Below are positions 35,073 to 44,510 of a stretch of DNA of 64,000 nt, piece after piece (position 1 is the stretch's first letter; every line of letters starts with the position of its first letter). The position numbers were made by a program, and so were the translations under genes. The DNA is from CALHVX01 sp038757945 (lineage in GTDB: Bacteria > Pseudomonadota > Gammaproteobacteria > Pseudomonadales > Azotimanducaceae). The notes under the pieces were generated by a model. The model was not told the origin of the DNA and did no database searches. It saw only the letters and a list, made by a program, of their open reading frames with translations. The stretch lies in NCBI GenBank assembly GCA_038757945.1, contig JBCDGJ010000003.1, positions 1-64,000 on the forward strand, read 5' to 3'.

Positions 35073-36378
35073 AGGAAAGACCGCTGGCTCGTTGACGGGG
35101 ACCGAAACGGGTGACGACGCTTTCGTATCAACACCTTCTCAGACTCCGGAAGACCTCAGCAGCTATGCGGAGCGGCTGACCACGGCCAGAAGCCAGTGGT
35201 ACTTCGGAGAGTGGGGCGAGCTGGCGGATCTGGATCTCGATGCCTGTTCGAGCCATCCGGAGATCGGGCTGCTGACGCTGCTGAAAGCAGCAGGGTACTT
35301 TCAGCTGGGAGATACGGCGGCAGCACGGACCTACCTGCAGATGGCGCTGGGATTCGGCTGTGAACGTCGGATGGTGGCCCGGATCATGATTGCCGGCGTG
35401 CACAATACCCTGGCCAAGGCAACGGCCCTGCTTCGGCAGAAGGAGCGCTCCCGGGACCACTTTTACAAGGCCGTCAGCGTTGGTCAGGGGCGTGCAGACA
35501 GCAAAATTGCACAGCAGGCCCGGTCGGTACGGGAGATTGTGCGCCTCGGTCTGCTCGGCGAAGCGGCGGAGATTGTTGGTGAAGGGCTGGATACCTTGGA
35601 TGGTCCGCAGGCTGCCTCAGCTGATCTCTATGCTTCGATTGCGGTGCTCAGAAGCGAGCTCTCGCTGATTCAGTCAGAGTTACGCATCGCGCAATCCCGG
35701 GGGCAGCTGCTGCAGGCCGAGCCCCCCGCGGCGGTCGATGCGGAGGCCAGCCCGCAGGATCTCGAACGACTGTCAACGTCGCAGCTGGGGCAGGACATCT
35801 GGGTGCTAAAGCGCAGCAACTTCCTGCGCGATGGGTTTTTTGTTGAGTTCGGAGCCGGGGATGGTGTGCTGCTCAGCAACACCTTCATGCTCGAAAAGCA
35901 CTTTGGCTGGCGCGGGATCTGCGCGGAGCCGAACGCGAAGTACTTCAAGCAGCTCGTCGCCAACCGCGAGTGCCAGCTTTCGGACAGCTGCATTGGATCC
36001 CGGACCGGACAGCGCGTGGACTTCATTCTTGCCGATGACTTCGGTGCCATTGCCGATTACGCCGAGCTGGATCACAACGCGGATATTCGTCGAGCCTATA
36101 AGGCTGCGGGCGAGGTGACGACCATGACCACGATATCGCTCGCGGATTTCCTGGAACGCTGCAATGCACCAAAGCACATCGACTACCTCAGCATTGATAC
36201 TGAAGGCTGTGAGTTCGATATCCTGAAGGACTTTCCGTTTGACCGCTGGCGGATTGCTCTCCTTACCGTGGAGCACAACTACACGGAACAGCGCGACCAG
36301 CTGTTCGAGCTGCTCACCCGCTGGGGTTACGACCGCATCGAAGCGCAGTGGGACGACTGGTATTACATGAGGTCATGA
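35056..36378 (+). CDS. FkbM family methyltransferase with N-terminal helical domain
   Basis: About 440 residues. The first about 200 form a helical, TPR-like region (LLTLLKAAGYFQLGDTAAAR, then NTLAKATALLRQKERSRDHF). The FkbM domain follows: SQLGQDIWVLKRSNFLRDGF, then FVEFGAGDGVLLSNTFMLE as SAM motif I, GICAEPNAKYF as motif II, and HIDYLSIDTEGCEFDIL, the diagnostic DTEG motif, intact here. It probably O-methylates a glycan. GTG 35056 is chosen as start, overlapping the previous gene by 17 bp; TTG at 35092 is an alternative. It ends in ATGA overlap with the GT2 gene. Confidence 0.82.
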   Translation: MTDPFKGKTAGSLTGTETGDDAFVSTPSQTPEDLSSYAERLTTARSQWYFGEWGELADLDLDACSSHPEIGLLTLLKAAGYFQLGDTAAARTYLQMALGFGCERRMVARIMIAGVHNTLAKATALLRQKERSRDHFYKAVSVGQGRADSKIAQQARSVREIVRLGLLGEAAEIVGEGLDTLDGPQAASADLYASIAVLRSELSLIQSELRIAQSRGQLLQAEPPAAVDAEASPQDLERLSTSQLGQDIWVLKRSNFLRDGFFVEFGAGDGVLLSNTFMLEKHFGWRGICAEPNAKYFKQLVANRECQLSDSCIGSRTGQRVDFILADDFGAIADYAELDHNADIRRAYKAAGEVTTMTTISLADFLERCNAPKHIDYLSIDTEGCEFDILKDFPFDRWRIALLTVEHNYTEQRDQLFELLTRWGYDRIEAQWDDWYYMRS

Positions 36379-37142
36379 GAGCGCCCACGATCAGCGTGAT
36401 CACGGTTGTTCGCAACGACGCGGAAGGGTTCTTGGTGACGGCCCGGAGCGTGCTGCAGCAGAGCTATCCGAACATCGAATGGGTGGTCGTCGATGGCCTG
36501 TCGAGCGATGGCACCACGGACTACGTGCGGCAGCTCGAGCCGGACATCGGCCGGATGATTATCGAGCAGGACCAGGGAATCTACGATGCCATGAACAAGG
36601 GGACTCGAGCAGCGCGCGGCGACTGGGTCGTGTTCATGAATGCCGATGACGTGTTCTATGATCGCACCACGGTGGCCGAGTACGTTGCCCGGCTGCGGCA
36701 TAACGATGACATCGTGTACTCCGACGTCCAGCGGCGGGAAGACGGACGGCTGCACGCCTACTGGCCGCCGACCCTCTACTGGATGGGGATGTTGTTTGAC
36801 CACCAGACCGCGTTTGTTCGAAGGCAGCTGTGCGAACGGCTGCCCTTTGATACGTCCCTGCGGATCTCCGGAGATCTCGACTTTTTTGCCCGGGCGCGGC
36901 TGGCGGGCTGTCGGTTCAGGAAGCTGCACTGGTTGATCGGCAGCATCAAACCCTTTGAGTCCGGTGCTTCGGTGCCGTACTTCGAGCGCCAGGTCGAGCG
37001 GATCAAGACGCTGACCCGGCACTTCGATCACCCTGAACTGGTCCCCAGGCTCAGGGGTGAGTTCGTCAACGCCTGCCGCAAGGGAGCAATCGATCAGCAG
37101 ACCTGCGATGCCCTGACCGCGATTCTCGATGGGGGTGCCTAG
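36375..37142 (+). CDS. Glycosyltransferase family 2 (WcaE-like)
   Basis: A 255-residue GT-A glycosyltransferase starting at ATG 36375, overlapping the FkbM stop by 4 bp. It has TISVITVVRNDAEGFLVTA as the first strand, VVVDGLSSDGTTDYV for nucleotide binding, EQDQGIYDAMNKGTRAARGD and VFMNADDVF with the DxD-like metal site. The EQDQGIYDAMNKG block is characteristic of the WcaE-like branch acting in exopolysaccharide synthesis. It acts in the cytoplasm on a lipid-linked acceptor; sugar and linkage unknown. Confidence 0.9.
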   Translation: MRAPTISVITVVRNDAEGFLVTARSVLQQSYPNIEWVVVDGLSSDGTTDYVRQLEPDIGRMIIEQDQGIYDAMNKGTRAARGDWVVFMNADDVFYDRTTVAEYVARLRHNDDIVYSDVQRREDGRLHAYWPPTLYWMGMLFDHQTAFVRRQLCERLPFDTSLRISGDLDFFARARLAGCRFRKLHWLIGSIKPFESGASVPYFERQVERIKTLTRHFDHPELVPRLRGEFVNACRKGAIDQQTCDALTAILDGGA

Positions 37143-37234
37143 TGGACTGTCCACGTCTTGATCTGGTGCCGCACAGGCTGGTGCGGTGCAGTCTTGTGCA
37201 ACGACTGCGAACCCATCGGCAGGGACCCTACTAG

Positions 37235-39250
37235 ATGCCCATACTGATTTCAGGCGTTGGCCGCTCGGGGACGACGGCACTGTTCCGGAGTATCGGCGAA
37301 GGGCTGTTGCAGAAGTATCCGCTGGCGCGCTGCAAGTATGAGCCCTATCTGTGGAACATACCGGAAGTGGAGAGGACCGCTAACGTCACCGGCCAACCCT
37401 TTCGGATGGGTCAGGTCGGTCAGTTCAACAGCTATGTGCATTGTCACACTCCGCTGTTCCTCTCCGGTCGCTACGAGCTTCACGACCGCTGGCTGAACAG
37501 CGTGTTCGGTCCCGTCGGCGCGAACGAACGTCTGGCACCAGACAACACCATGGCCAAGGTGATTCGCGGCTCCGGGCGGCTCGAGAGTGCGCTGACGCGC
37601 TTCGACAACCTGTTGGTCGTGGTCGTTACGCGTAACGTCGTGGATACCGTGAATTCCAGCCGTTCGATGTTCTCGTTTTTCGGGGAAGAGTTCCATCCGT
37701 CGGATCGCCCACGATTCATTGCAGAAGTTAATGCACGCAACGACGCGGGGATCGATCCTCAGAAGATCTCCAGCGAGGTCCAGTGGGCAGCTTTGTGGTG
37801 GCGCCACTTTACCGACGCAGCAATTGCAGTCTGCGAGAAGTACCCCGATCGAACGCTGCTGGTGTCCTATGAGGACTACGTTGAACGGCGCCTGTACTGG
37901 TCGCGACGGATCTTCGATTTCTGCGGGCTGGACCGGTCCGTCATAGACGAAGATCGGATCAGCCAGATCGTCGGTCCCTCAACTAGCCGAGCGTACCTGT
38001 CGCTGAACGAAGTGACCGCGATGAGTGACGATTACCACTGGTACTTTGAGCGGTTGAACGAGGCAACGGGAAGCGAGTTCAACTCCGTCAATACCTTTGA
38101 CCGTCTCCTCTTTGACTATGCGGGAAGGCCCTACGGGGTCAGCCAGCTGGCGGATGAGGACATCGACATGACGCCGGTTCAGCTGCGCCTGCAGCTGCGG
38201 GATCAGGCCGAGCGGTCAGAGCCGCCGTCGCTGGCGCCGAAGACCGTGTCCGTTGCGAGGGCGTTGAGCCTGTTCGGATCTGACCGCGAGCGCCTGCTGA
38301 ACGAACGCTCGCAGCAGCAGAAGCCGGTGCGCAGCCAGAAATCGGTTGGCGTGCTGGTTACGACCTACAACAACCAGGAAACGGTTCAGGAAGCCGTGTA
38401 CTCGGTTCTGGCGCAGACTCGGCCGCCAGAAGTCATCTGCGTGGCGGACGACGGCTCAGCTGATGCGACCGTTGAGCGGGTGCGGGAGCTGCAACAACTC
38501 CACAAGGAGGTCCGGCTGGTTGCGCGCAAGGGTAATGTCGGGGTTGCCGCTAATCGGGATCTCGCGCTCAAGTCACTCCAGGTCGATCTGCTCACCACGC
38601 TGGACGGCGATGATGTGATGATGCCCGCCAAGCTGGAGCTGGAAATGCAGGCCCTGGAGGGATCGACAGCGCATGTGGCGTTCAGCGATATCGCGGTTAT
38701 CAAGCCGGAAGACAGCTTTGTTCAGGATACCCGCGCCTACAGTGGGGCATCCCGAGAGAGGATGCTGCAGATGATGCTGTCCCGCTCCGTGCCGGTACCC
38801 CGAGATGTGCTGTTTTCCCGACAGCTGTTTGAGCATGCCCAGGGCTTTGACGTCGGGTTGAGCCTCTACGAAGACTGGTCTTTCAAGCTACGGCTGGTGC
38901 TTGTTGCTACAGGATGGCGTCATTCCGGCGCGGTCGGGACCGTCTACAACCGGCTTCAGCAGGGCCTCTCTGCGCGCAGCGAGCTGTTGCATGCTTATCG
39001 CCAGCTTCAGGTTCTCGGCAGAAACTCGGATGCGCTGATGACCTATCCTGGCGCGCTGGCACGGGGGCTCAAGATGATCTTTCAGAGAACGCCTGCCTCG
39101 ATGCGCCCAGCCTTCAAACACTTCATCGATGCCGTCGGTTCGAACGACGTCTTCCTCGGTGAGCGGCTGCGGAACTTCTGGGCGGAGTCAACGTTCAGAG
39201 ATGACGCCGAGGCGATCTCGGAGCACTTTCGACAGCTTTATCAGCTGTAG
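37235..39250 (+). CDS. Sulfotransferase and GT2 glycosyltransferase fusion protein
   Basis: A 671-residue two-domain protein. Residues 1-330 form a sulfotransferase: ILISGVGRSGTTALFRS is the PAPS 5'-phosphosulfate loop, and NLLVVVVTRNVVDTVNSSRS is the 3'-phosphate motif. After a linker with KPVRSQK, residues about 368-600 form a GT-A domain: VGVLVTTYNNQETVQEAVYS, then VADDGSADATVERV and LLTTLDGDDVMMPAKLE with the DxD site, then a YEDWSFKLRL acidic motif near the base region. The fusion suggests that one sugar is transferred and a sulfate added by the same polypeptide. ATG 37235, 92 bp after the GT2 gene. Both domains keep their key motifs. Confidence 0.87.
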   Translation: MPILISGVGRSGTTALFRSIGEGLLQKYPLARCKYEPYLWNIPEVERTANVTGQPFRMGQVGQFNSYVHCHTPLFLSGRYELHDRWLNSVFGPVGANERLAPDNTMAKVIRGSGRLESALTRFDNLLVVVVTRNVVDTVNSSRSMFSFFGEEFHPSDRPRFIAEVNARNDAGIDPQKISSEVQWAALWWRHFTDAAIAVCEKYPDRTLLVSYEDYVERRLYWSRRIFDFCGLDRSVIDEDRISQIVGPSTSRAYLSLNEVTAMSDDYHWYFERLNEATGSEFNSVNTFDRLLFDYAGRPYGVSQLADEDIDMTPVQLRLQLRDQAERSEPPSLAPKTVSVARALSLFGSDRERLLNERSQQQKPVRSQKSVGVLVTTYNNQETVQEAVYSVLAQTRPPEVICVADDGSADATVERVRELQQLHKEVRLVARKGNVGVAANRDLALKSLQVDLLTTLDGDDVMMPAKLELEMQALEGSTAHVAFSDIAVIKPEDSFVQDTRAYSGASRERMLQMMLSRSVPVPRDVLFSRQLFEHAQGFDVGLSLYEDWSFKLRLVLVATGWRHSGAVGTVYNRLQQGLSARSELLHAYRQLQVLGRNSDALMTYPGALARGLKMIFQRTPASMRPAFKHFIDAVGSNDVFLGERLRNFWAESTFRDDAEAISEHFRQLYQL

Positions 39251-39266
39251 CCGACGACAGCTCCTA

Positions 39267-40058
39267 CTAGCTGGCGTAACCGTAGCTGGCCATGAAATCT
39301 CCCAGCCTGCTGTTCAGTGCATGGATCGTGTCGGGCTTGAGCTTTATCTGATGATCACCCGGCGTGACCTGCCGGATGTGCTCGGAAGCGATCTCGACTT
39401 TCGGAAAGATGTCGAACCTGCTGGCAACTCGGTTCAGCAGAGATCGGTCGAGTTTGAGCTCGAGTCGGGACAGCATGTCGCCGAGCCACGCCGCCTTATC
39501 GTAAATCACATCTTCGTAGCGATAGATGACCGTGGCCTCGTCGATGAGCCGTTCCTGATACTGTCGGAACGAATCCATCAGGTTCTTTGTATTGTTCAGG
39601 ACGAACTGATCGATCGTCTGCTGCTGGGCGCGGGTGCGGGCGCGTTGCATCTCCCGGTGGCGCTCCGGGATGGCGTGGCTCGACACGGTCGAGTGGTAAA
39701 GGGAGACCAGCATGTCCCGCGGGTCTCTCACCAGGTAGAGCACGGTGGCGCCGGAAAGATCCAGGTCGAATCTCGGAAAGTGTCGGAATCCGGTATACAC
39801 GATTCCTTCTGGCCTGAAACAAGTCAGAGCTTCGGAGCCGACCGCCGTCGTGCGCAGCCCGGCGTTGAAGGCCGCATCGAACAGGGAGAACGCCGGAACT
39901 CCGATGCCCTGGCAATAGGCTGACACGAGATTGTTCATCAGCGTGCTGCCGCTTTTGGGGTATGCGAACAGGTATCCTGCTTTGACGCCTTGGCGGGGTT
40001 CCGGAAGCGCTACGGTGTAGTGATCGCCGCTGCTGGTCTGAAGTCTCAGTTTGCGCAC
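39267..40058 (-). CDS. Sulfotransferase family protein
   Basis: A 263-residue sulfotransferase with YLFAYPKSGSTLMNNLVSAY (PAPS loop PKSGST) and TVLYLVRDPRDMLVSLYHS (3'-phosphate motif with Arg, Asp and Ser). The C-terminal part includes TVIYRYEDVIYDKAAWLG, also typical. It transfers sulfate from PAPS to a sugar hydroxyl. It overlaps the preceding glycosyltransferase gene by 13 bp on the minus strand, so the two form an operon. It ends 16 bp from the stop of the sulfotransferase-GT2 fusion, which is convergent. Confidence 0.88.
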   Translation of the reverse strand: MRKLRLQTSSGDHYTVALPEPRQGVKAGYLFAYPKSGSTLMNNLVSAYCQGIGVPAFSLFDAAFNAGLRTTAVGSEALTCFRPEGIVYTGFRHFPRFDLDLSGATVLYLVRDPRDMLVSLYHSTVSSHAIPERHREMQRARTRAQQQTIDQFVLNNTKNLMDSFRQYQERLIDEATVIYRYEDVIYDKAAWLGDMLSRLELKLDRSLLNRVASRFDIFPKVEIASEHIRQVTPGDHQIKLKPDTIHALNSRLGDFMASYGYAS

Positions 40059-42070
40059 AGCCGGTGAATCCAGGATCGCATGCGAAGGTAGAGGGATTTC
40101 AGGCGCTCTCGCCCGAAGCGTCCTCTACTGGTATTGCCCTGTCCGTTGCCGGTTGTGGCATCAGCAGCGGCGGGTTCCAGGCCTGCAAGGTCGAGGAGCA
40201 GGCCGACGTCGCCGATGAGCTTCGCATGCATGGCAAGGGCATTCCGGTCCCTTGCGCGGATCGCCTCGGCTTCCCTACCCCTGAGCAGATACTCGTCGTA
40301 CGCCAGGGCTTTGGCAGTATCGTAGCCGAGCTTCTGGCGGCTGGTGATTGCGGCCACTGCCGCGGGAGTGCTCTGCTGTTGCTCGACATACCTGCAGAAC
40401 AGCAGGTGTACGCTGGCGATGTCGAGACCCTCCAGGAACACACCCTCGTTCAGGGCGCGACGGATGAATTCAGAGGCAAACAACGCATTGCCCAGTGCGA
40501 ATCGATTCAGGTTGAGCTTCGAGAGGTCGGCCAGGGGTTGCTCCACCCCGGCGGCGGCCCGCCCCTGTCGAAAGAAGTAATGGGGATCCGGCTGTTCTAG
40601 TGTCGCTGGTGATTCGACGAACGTTGGGCAGTACGCAGCGTCGGAACGTGATTCCCGACAGGCCGCGACGAGCTGAAATAGATGATCTGCAGACCAATCG
40701 GACCCCTCGCTGTAACAGAGCATGTAGCCGTTCAGCTCTGCAATGGAGGTCAGACAAGCGCCCAGGGTTTCAGGGGCTGCTGCGTTTCTGAACTCGCACT
40801 CGATCTTCGAATCTGCCCGGTCCGCGAGCGCTTGTGCCTTGGCGGGATTCGATGAGAATACGTGAACCTTGAAGACCTGGTGCGTTTGCCTGCTTAGGTT
40901 GGCTACGAACTCGTCCCACCGCCTGCTGTTGAACTGCCGCAGGACGTAGACGATATGAATTTCGGCGGATTCGTAGAGCGCGACGAAGCTGGTCTTCGAT
41001 GCAAGGTCTTTCTGCGCCTGGGTGCAGATGAGATCCATCTGCTTCACCAGGTCGAACCGCTCGCGGAATACCTTCGTGCTGCGCTCCGCCTTAGCCTGCG
41101 CATCTGGCCAGTTGTGCTTCACCCAGCGTACGCACTCCAGAATATTGGCTGCGGTTTCACTGGCTGTTGCGCCGTGATCGAAATAGACGATGGAGTCTCC
41201 GAAGTGCTCTTCGATAAACGGGTTTCGATCGGCGATGATCACTGCCTGCGCCGCGCAGGCCTGAAAGATGCGGGTAGAGACTACGCCGCTTGCAATGTGT
41301 TCCGGAGACGACAGCACGAGCGCTATGCCACACTCGCGGCACCGCTCGATGATGCTGGCTCCGGCATCGAAGGGGAGCTCCCCGCGGTAGCTGTCTATCC
41401 CCGCCCACATCTCGGTGCCGAGCAGTTCCCGCACGCCGTAGAACTCGAAGCACCCGCTCTTCCCGAGCAGTTCGAGCAGCCCTTCGTGCCGGGCCCGGGC
41501 GTCGGCGAGCCCTGAGGTTTTCTCCCAGTTGGTGCCGATGTAGAACACCCTGCAGCTGTCCGGGCCAGCCGTGGCTGGCGGCGGAGGATGGGCCTGGGTG
41601 GTGGTATGCAGAAACAGCTCGGCCGGCGCCACCCACGGGCGCTGGACGTCCTTCCGCAGGCTGGCGACGTAGTTGTCGACCGTCCTCGAGCCAGCAGACA
41701 GAATCCTGTCGTGGGATCTGAAACAGTCCACGATGTAGTTGAGATCCTCGATCGCGAGCGGCTGCCCGGTCATCGGGTCGTTGACCAGGAAACCCAGCGG
41801 ATTCCAGTTCACCGCGTAGGAGAGCCCATCAATGTACTTTGGGTTCAGAAAGTGCAGGTTCAGCACGAGATCGAAGTAGCGCTTTCTCGATTTACGTTTC
41901 AGGCGCCGGCTGTCCGCGCCCAGTGGCCAACCCGTGGGATCGACGACACAAGGCGAGTGGCCGAGATCCTCCAAGACCTGACGCATACGGGTGATGAGCT
42001 CGAACTCGGAGTTCCTGGCGTTGGGCCAGTTGTGGACCAGCCCCACGCTTAACCCGGATGTGGCACCCAT
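40046..42070 (-). CDS. Bimodular glycosyltransferase (CgeB/GT4-like plus GT2-like region)
   Basis: A 674-residue protein. The N-terminal part (1-370) looks like a CgeB-type GT-B enzyme: VGLVHNWPNARNSEFELI at the start, FYIGTNWEKTSGLADARARH in the middle, and STRIFQACAAQAVIIADRN then FIEEHFGDSIVYFD, the usual nucleotide-binding end. Residues about 375-500 resemble a reduced GT-A domain (IHIVYVLRQFNSRRWDEFV, then YMLCYSEGSDWSADHLF), in which SEGSDW replaces DxDD, so its activity is doubtful. The C-terminus is helical and basic. Likely cytoplasmic glycan assembly; specificity unknown. First gene of a unit with the overlapping sulfotransferase. Confidence 0.75.
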   Translation of the reverse strand: MGATSGLSVGLVHNWPNARNSEFELITRMRQVLEDLGHSPCVVDPTGWPLGADSRRLKRKSRKRYFDLVLNLHFLNPKYIDGLSYAVNWNPLGFLVNDPMTGQPLAIEDLNYIVDCFRSHDRILSAGSRTVDNYVASLRKDVQRPWVAPAELFLHTTTQAHPPPPATAGPDSCRVFYIGTNWEKTSGLADARARHEGLLELLGKSGCFEFYGVRELLGTEMWAGIDSYRGELPFDAGASIIERCRECGIALVLSSPEHIASGVVSTRIFQACAAQAVIIADRNPFIEEHFGDSIVYFDHGATASETAANILECVRWVKHNWPDAQAKAERSTKVFRERFDLVKQMDLICTQAQKDLASKTSFVALYESAEIHIVYVLRQFNSRRWDEFVANLSRQTHQVFKVHVFSSNPAKAQALADRADSKIECEFRNAAAPETLGACLTSIAELNGYMLCYSEGSDWSADHLFQLVAACRESRSDAAYCPTFVESPATLEQPDPHYFFRQGRAAAGVEQPLADLSKLNLNRFALGNALFASEFIRRALNEGVFLEGLDIASVHLLFCRYVEQQQSTPAAVAAITSRQKLGYDTAKALAYDEYLLRGREAEAIRARDRNALAMHAKLIGDVGLLLDLAGLEPAAADATTGNGQGNTSRGRFGRERLKSLYLRMRSWIHRLCAN

Positions 42071-42109
42071 GTTGATTGGAATGACCCCGCCGTTCTCAGT
42101 GCAGCCTGG

Positions 42110-42877
42110 TCACAGACCGAGCCTGCGGCCCAGCTGCCGTAGCCTGGCGCCGAATCCATGTCGTGGCGCTGGTGTCTCTGCGGTGAGGATGATCGCGCTA
42201 AGCGCGATACCGAGCTTTCGTTTGTCCTTGCTGACGCCCAGCTCGTGCGGGCTGTGCGTTGCCGGTAGAACGATATCCAGGCAGGTCGTTGTTGTCGTAT
42301 CAGCCTGCGGAACTTTTCCGAGCAGCTGGTTGGTTCCATCGACGTACTGCAGCTGATACTCAATCGGGGCGCCGTCGACGAGCAGTTGCAACGCTCGCAG
42401 GTATTCCTGCTTGATAAGTGCTACGACGATGATCCGGATACCCCGATCCCTGGAGCGGTCGACGGGCAGCTTGAAACGAACCGTACGTTGCGCACCGGAC
42501 CATCGAAAAGGGCGGCTCTGGTCATCGAATTCCAGAGCCTGCAGGTTCGGGCTGTCGTCCCAGTGTTCGGCAGTCTGGTGCAGGCTGTCTAGCAGCGCAG
42601 CCGGAGCAGGAGCGGACCGCAGGACTTCCGACTGGGCGGTCCAGTTAGCGAGCACCGTTTCCATAATCTGCATGCGTGCACCCAGGCGCCCTATGGAATC
42701 GGAAACCTCCTCGATCAGCGATTCGATCTGCGCTGTGGGATCTTCGCTGGGATTGATCGTCCCGCGAAGCCGATTGGCTACGGACCGTGTTTCCTGCCGG
42801 GCAATCGACTCGAAAAAAGCGATATCGCTGAGCCGATCTGAAGATGCTCGTGGACTTTTTTCTTGCTGATTCTGCAT
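42110..42877 (-). CDS. Hypothetical protein: helical N-terminus, beta-sandwich-like C-terminus
   Basis: A 255-residue protein I cannot assign. The N-terminal 110 residues are polar and helical (IESLIEEVSDSIGRLGARMQ). The C-terminal half has alternating strands: RTVRFKLPVDRSRDRGIRII, LQLLVDGAPIEYQLQ, and a late KDKRKLGIALSAIILT. The last motif recalls the ancillary beta-sandwich modules of some surface-glycan enzymes, where a D-x-R-x-L-G-x-A stretch recurs; that match is from memory and tentative. It lies 39 bp upstream of the bimodular glycosyltransferase on the same strand and is probably part of the same operon. Confidence 0.6.
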   Translation of the reverse strand: MQNQQEKSPRASSDRLSDIAFFESIARQETRSVANRLRGTINPSEDPTAQIESLIEEVSDSIGRLGARMQIMETVLANWTAQSEVLRSAPAPAALLDSLHQTAEHWDDSPNLQALEFDDQSRPFRWSGAQRTVRFKLPVDRSRDRGIRIIVVALIKQEYLRALQLLVDGAPIEYQLQYVDGTNQLLGKVPQADTTTTTCLDIVLPATHSPHELGVSKDKRKLGIALSAIILTAETPAPRHGFGARLRQLGRRLGL

Positions 42878-43514
42878 GGATCGAACTTACATCGGCCGGC
42901 GTCGACTCGGCTCCTCGATCGAAGATACTCTCTTTGCCAAAGAGCGCAAAGCTCCCTGTCAATACCGGGTTTAGGCTGGTTTGGGCGAGTATTCCGGCGT
43001 CAATCGTGGCTCAGCGCGTTGCTGCGGCGAGATGCCGATGTTTCCCGTGTGCTCCCCTTGTTGTGCTACCCGTGTGTTTCCAATTTGCCGCGCCTGGTTC
43101 CGCCTGCGGTTTTGATCGGCGATTGAATGCTACGCGGCTTCCGCTGTCATCCGACTCGCGCCACTACCTACTGGATCACCAGCGGTAGGTTGCCTTCAAT
43201 GAGCGACGAAAACGCCTTTAGTGTGTAACAAAATCGCCTTCATCTGGCGGCAGAGCTGCCTTTCGTAAGCGACGGTGCCGCGTTCTACAAGCGGCGCGAC
43301 CGCTGCCTGAGAGCGACGAGGCCTGATTCAGCAAATTGATATACACCCTCCGAGCGTGTAGCCTAAATCGGTTAAGGGCGCAACACAAACAACACAATTC
43401 ATCTAGCACGTTGAGTCGCGAAGGTTTCGGGGCTTTCAGGTGTAGTATTCGCTGCTGCGTGCTGAATGGCGCAGCCAGCCTGGCGACCCGTCGCTGCAGC
43501 CAAAGGAGAGAGAT
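42878..43514. other. 637-bp divergent intergenic region
   Basis: The largest gene-free stretch in the window, between the leftward glycan operon and the rightward outer-membrane gene. It is locally more AT-rich around 43310-43400, where a sigma-70-like promoter is proposed. No small gene with good coding character or ribosome-binding site was found. Confidence 0.5.
43336..43364 (+). promoter_or_regulatory. Possible sigma-70 promoter for the outer-membrane gene
   Basis: TTGATA (43336-43341) and TAGCCT (43359-43364) are separated by 17 bp in an AT-rich patch. This would give a leader of about 145 nt before the ATG at 43515. The -10 match is modest, so this is only a candidate. Confidence 0.3.
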
Positions 43515-44474
43515 ATGTCTACGTTGATCCACTCGAATCGGTGGCGTTTGAGCCCAATCGTATTCGCCGCGTCACTGTCTTTCACGCCGATTGCGATGGC
43601 CGCGGACGCACCTGCCGTTGATTGGCTGGCCAGTGCAGCGCTGGGACTGAAGGCTTTCGAGTTTGAAGAGCAACGGCAGGGCGTCATTCTTAGTTCACAG
43701 AATACCGGCAGCGTGGGCGCTACCTTCAGCAACGATGCGGACTACGACGAGACGTTGCCTTACCTGGATCTCGGTCTGGGGTTGGCGTTCAGCCAGTTCT
43801 ATCTGGTCGGGAACATCGAGCTGCCGCTGCAGGATGTTGACTTCAAACAGTCCTTTGTGGGTCGTAACGCAACCGGGGCGGTCAACCGTAATACCAATGT
43901 CGGTGATCTGAGCCGTCTGGATTACTCCATCACCTTCGGCTACAACGTTATGGAAGGTGTCGCACTCTTTGCGGGATTCAAGGCCGGTGAGACGGAACTC
44001 GACTTCGATACCCAGTCTGCGCCGAACATTCCCCCCGATTACGAAAGCTCTTATGAAGAAGACGGCTTTTTCGTCGGCGGGAGCTACACCATCGATGTTG
44101 CTGAAGCTGGTGCCCTTACCTTCAGCATTGCCTATGCGGACTTCGACGCCGAGTATTCCGAGAGTGGTTCCTTTGGCGTACCGAACTCGCCGACGAACGT
44201 GACCACGCCGCTGCTCGATGGGGTCCGCTACGACGGTGACGCCGACGGGTTCAGCTATGGCGTGCAGTGGACTGGCGGGCTGGCGGAGTCGCTGCAGTAC
44301 CGGGTTGCGCTGAAGTATCAGAAGTACGAGCTTGACGGCGGCGGCAGCCGGCAGAGCTTCACCAACACGAACGTGACCGGTGAACCTCCGGAAGTGTTCA
44401 ATAACATTGGTCTGGATATTGAAACGACCCAGGAGATCACGACCTTCTCTGTCGGGCTGGCGTACATCTTCTAG
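43515..44474 (+). CDS. Outer-membrane beta-barrel protein
   Basis: A 319-residue exported protein with a good Shine-Dalgarno (AAAGGAGAGAG) and a signal peptide ending in FTPIAMAADAPA. The mature part alternates short amphipathic strands and acidic loops (LGLGLAFSQFYLVGNIELPL, GVALFAGFKAGETELDF, GFFVGGSYTIDV, FSVGLAYIF). It ends in an aromatic residue (Phe), the usual signal for barrel assembly by BAM. About ten to fourteen strands are likely. Its place in a glycan island suggests a role in surface-polymer passage or attachment, but it could be a general barrel. No family name recognised. Confidence 0.75.
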   Translation: MSTLIHSNRWRLSPIVFAASLSFTPIAMAADAPAVDWLASAALGLKAFEFEEQRQGVILSSQNTGSVGATFSNDADYDETLPYLDLGLGLAFSQFYLVGNIELPLQDVDFKQSFVGRNATGAVNRNTNVGDLSRLDYSITFGYNVMEGVALFAGFKAGETELDFDTQSAPNIPPDYESSYEEDGFFVGGSYTIDVAEAGALTFSIAYADFDAEYSESGSFGVPNSPTNVTTPLLDGVRYDGDADGFSYGVQWTGGLAESLQYRVALKYQKYELDGGGSRQSFTNTNVTGEPPEVFNNIGLDIETTQEITTFSVGLAYIF

Positions 44475-44510
44475 CGCACTACCGGGGCACAGATGGCCTG
44501 AAGCGTAGCT

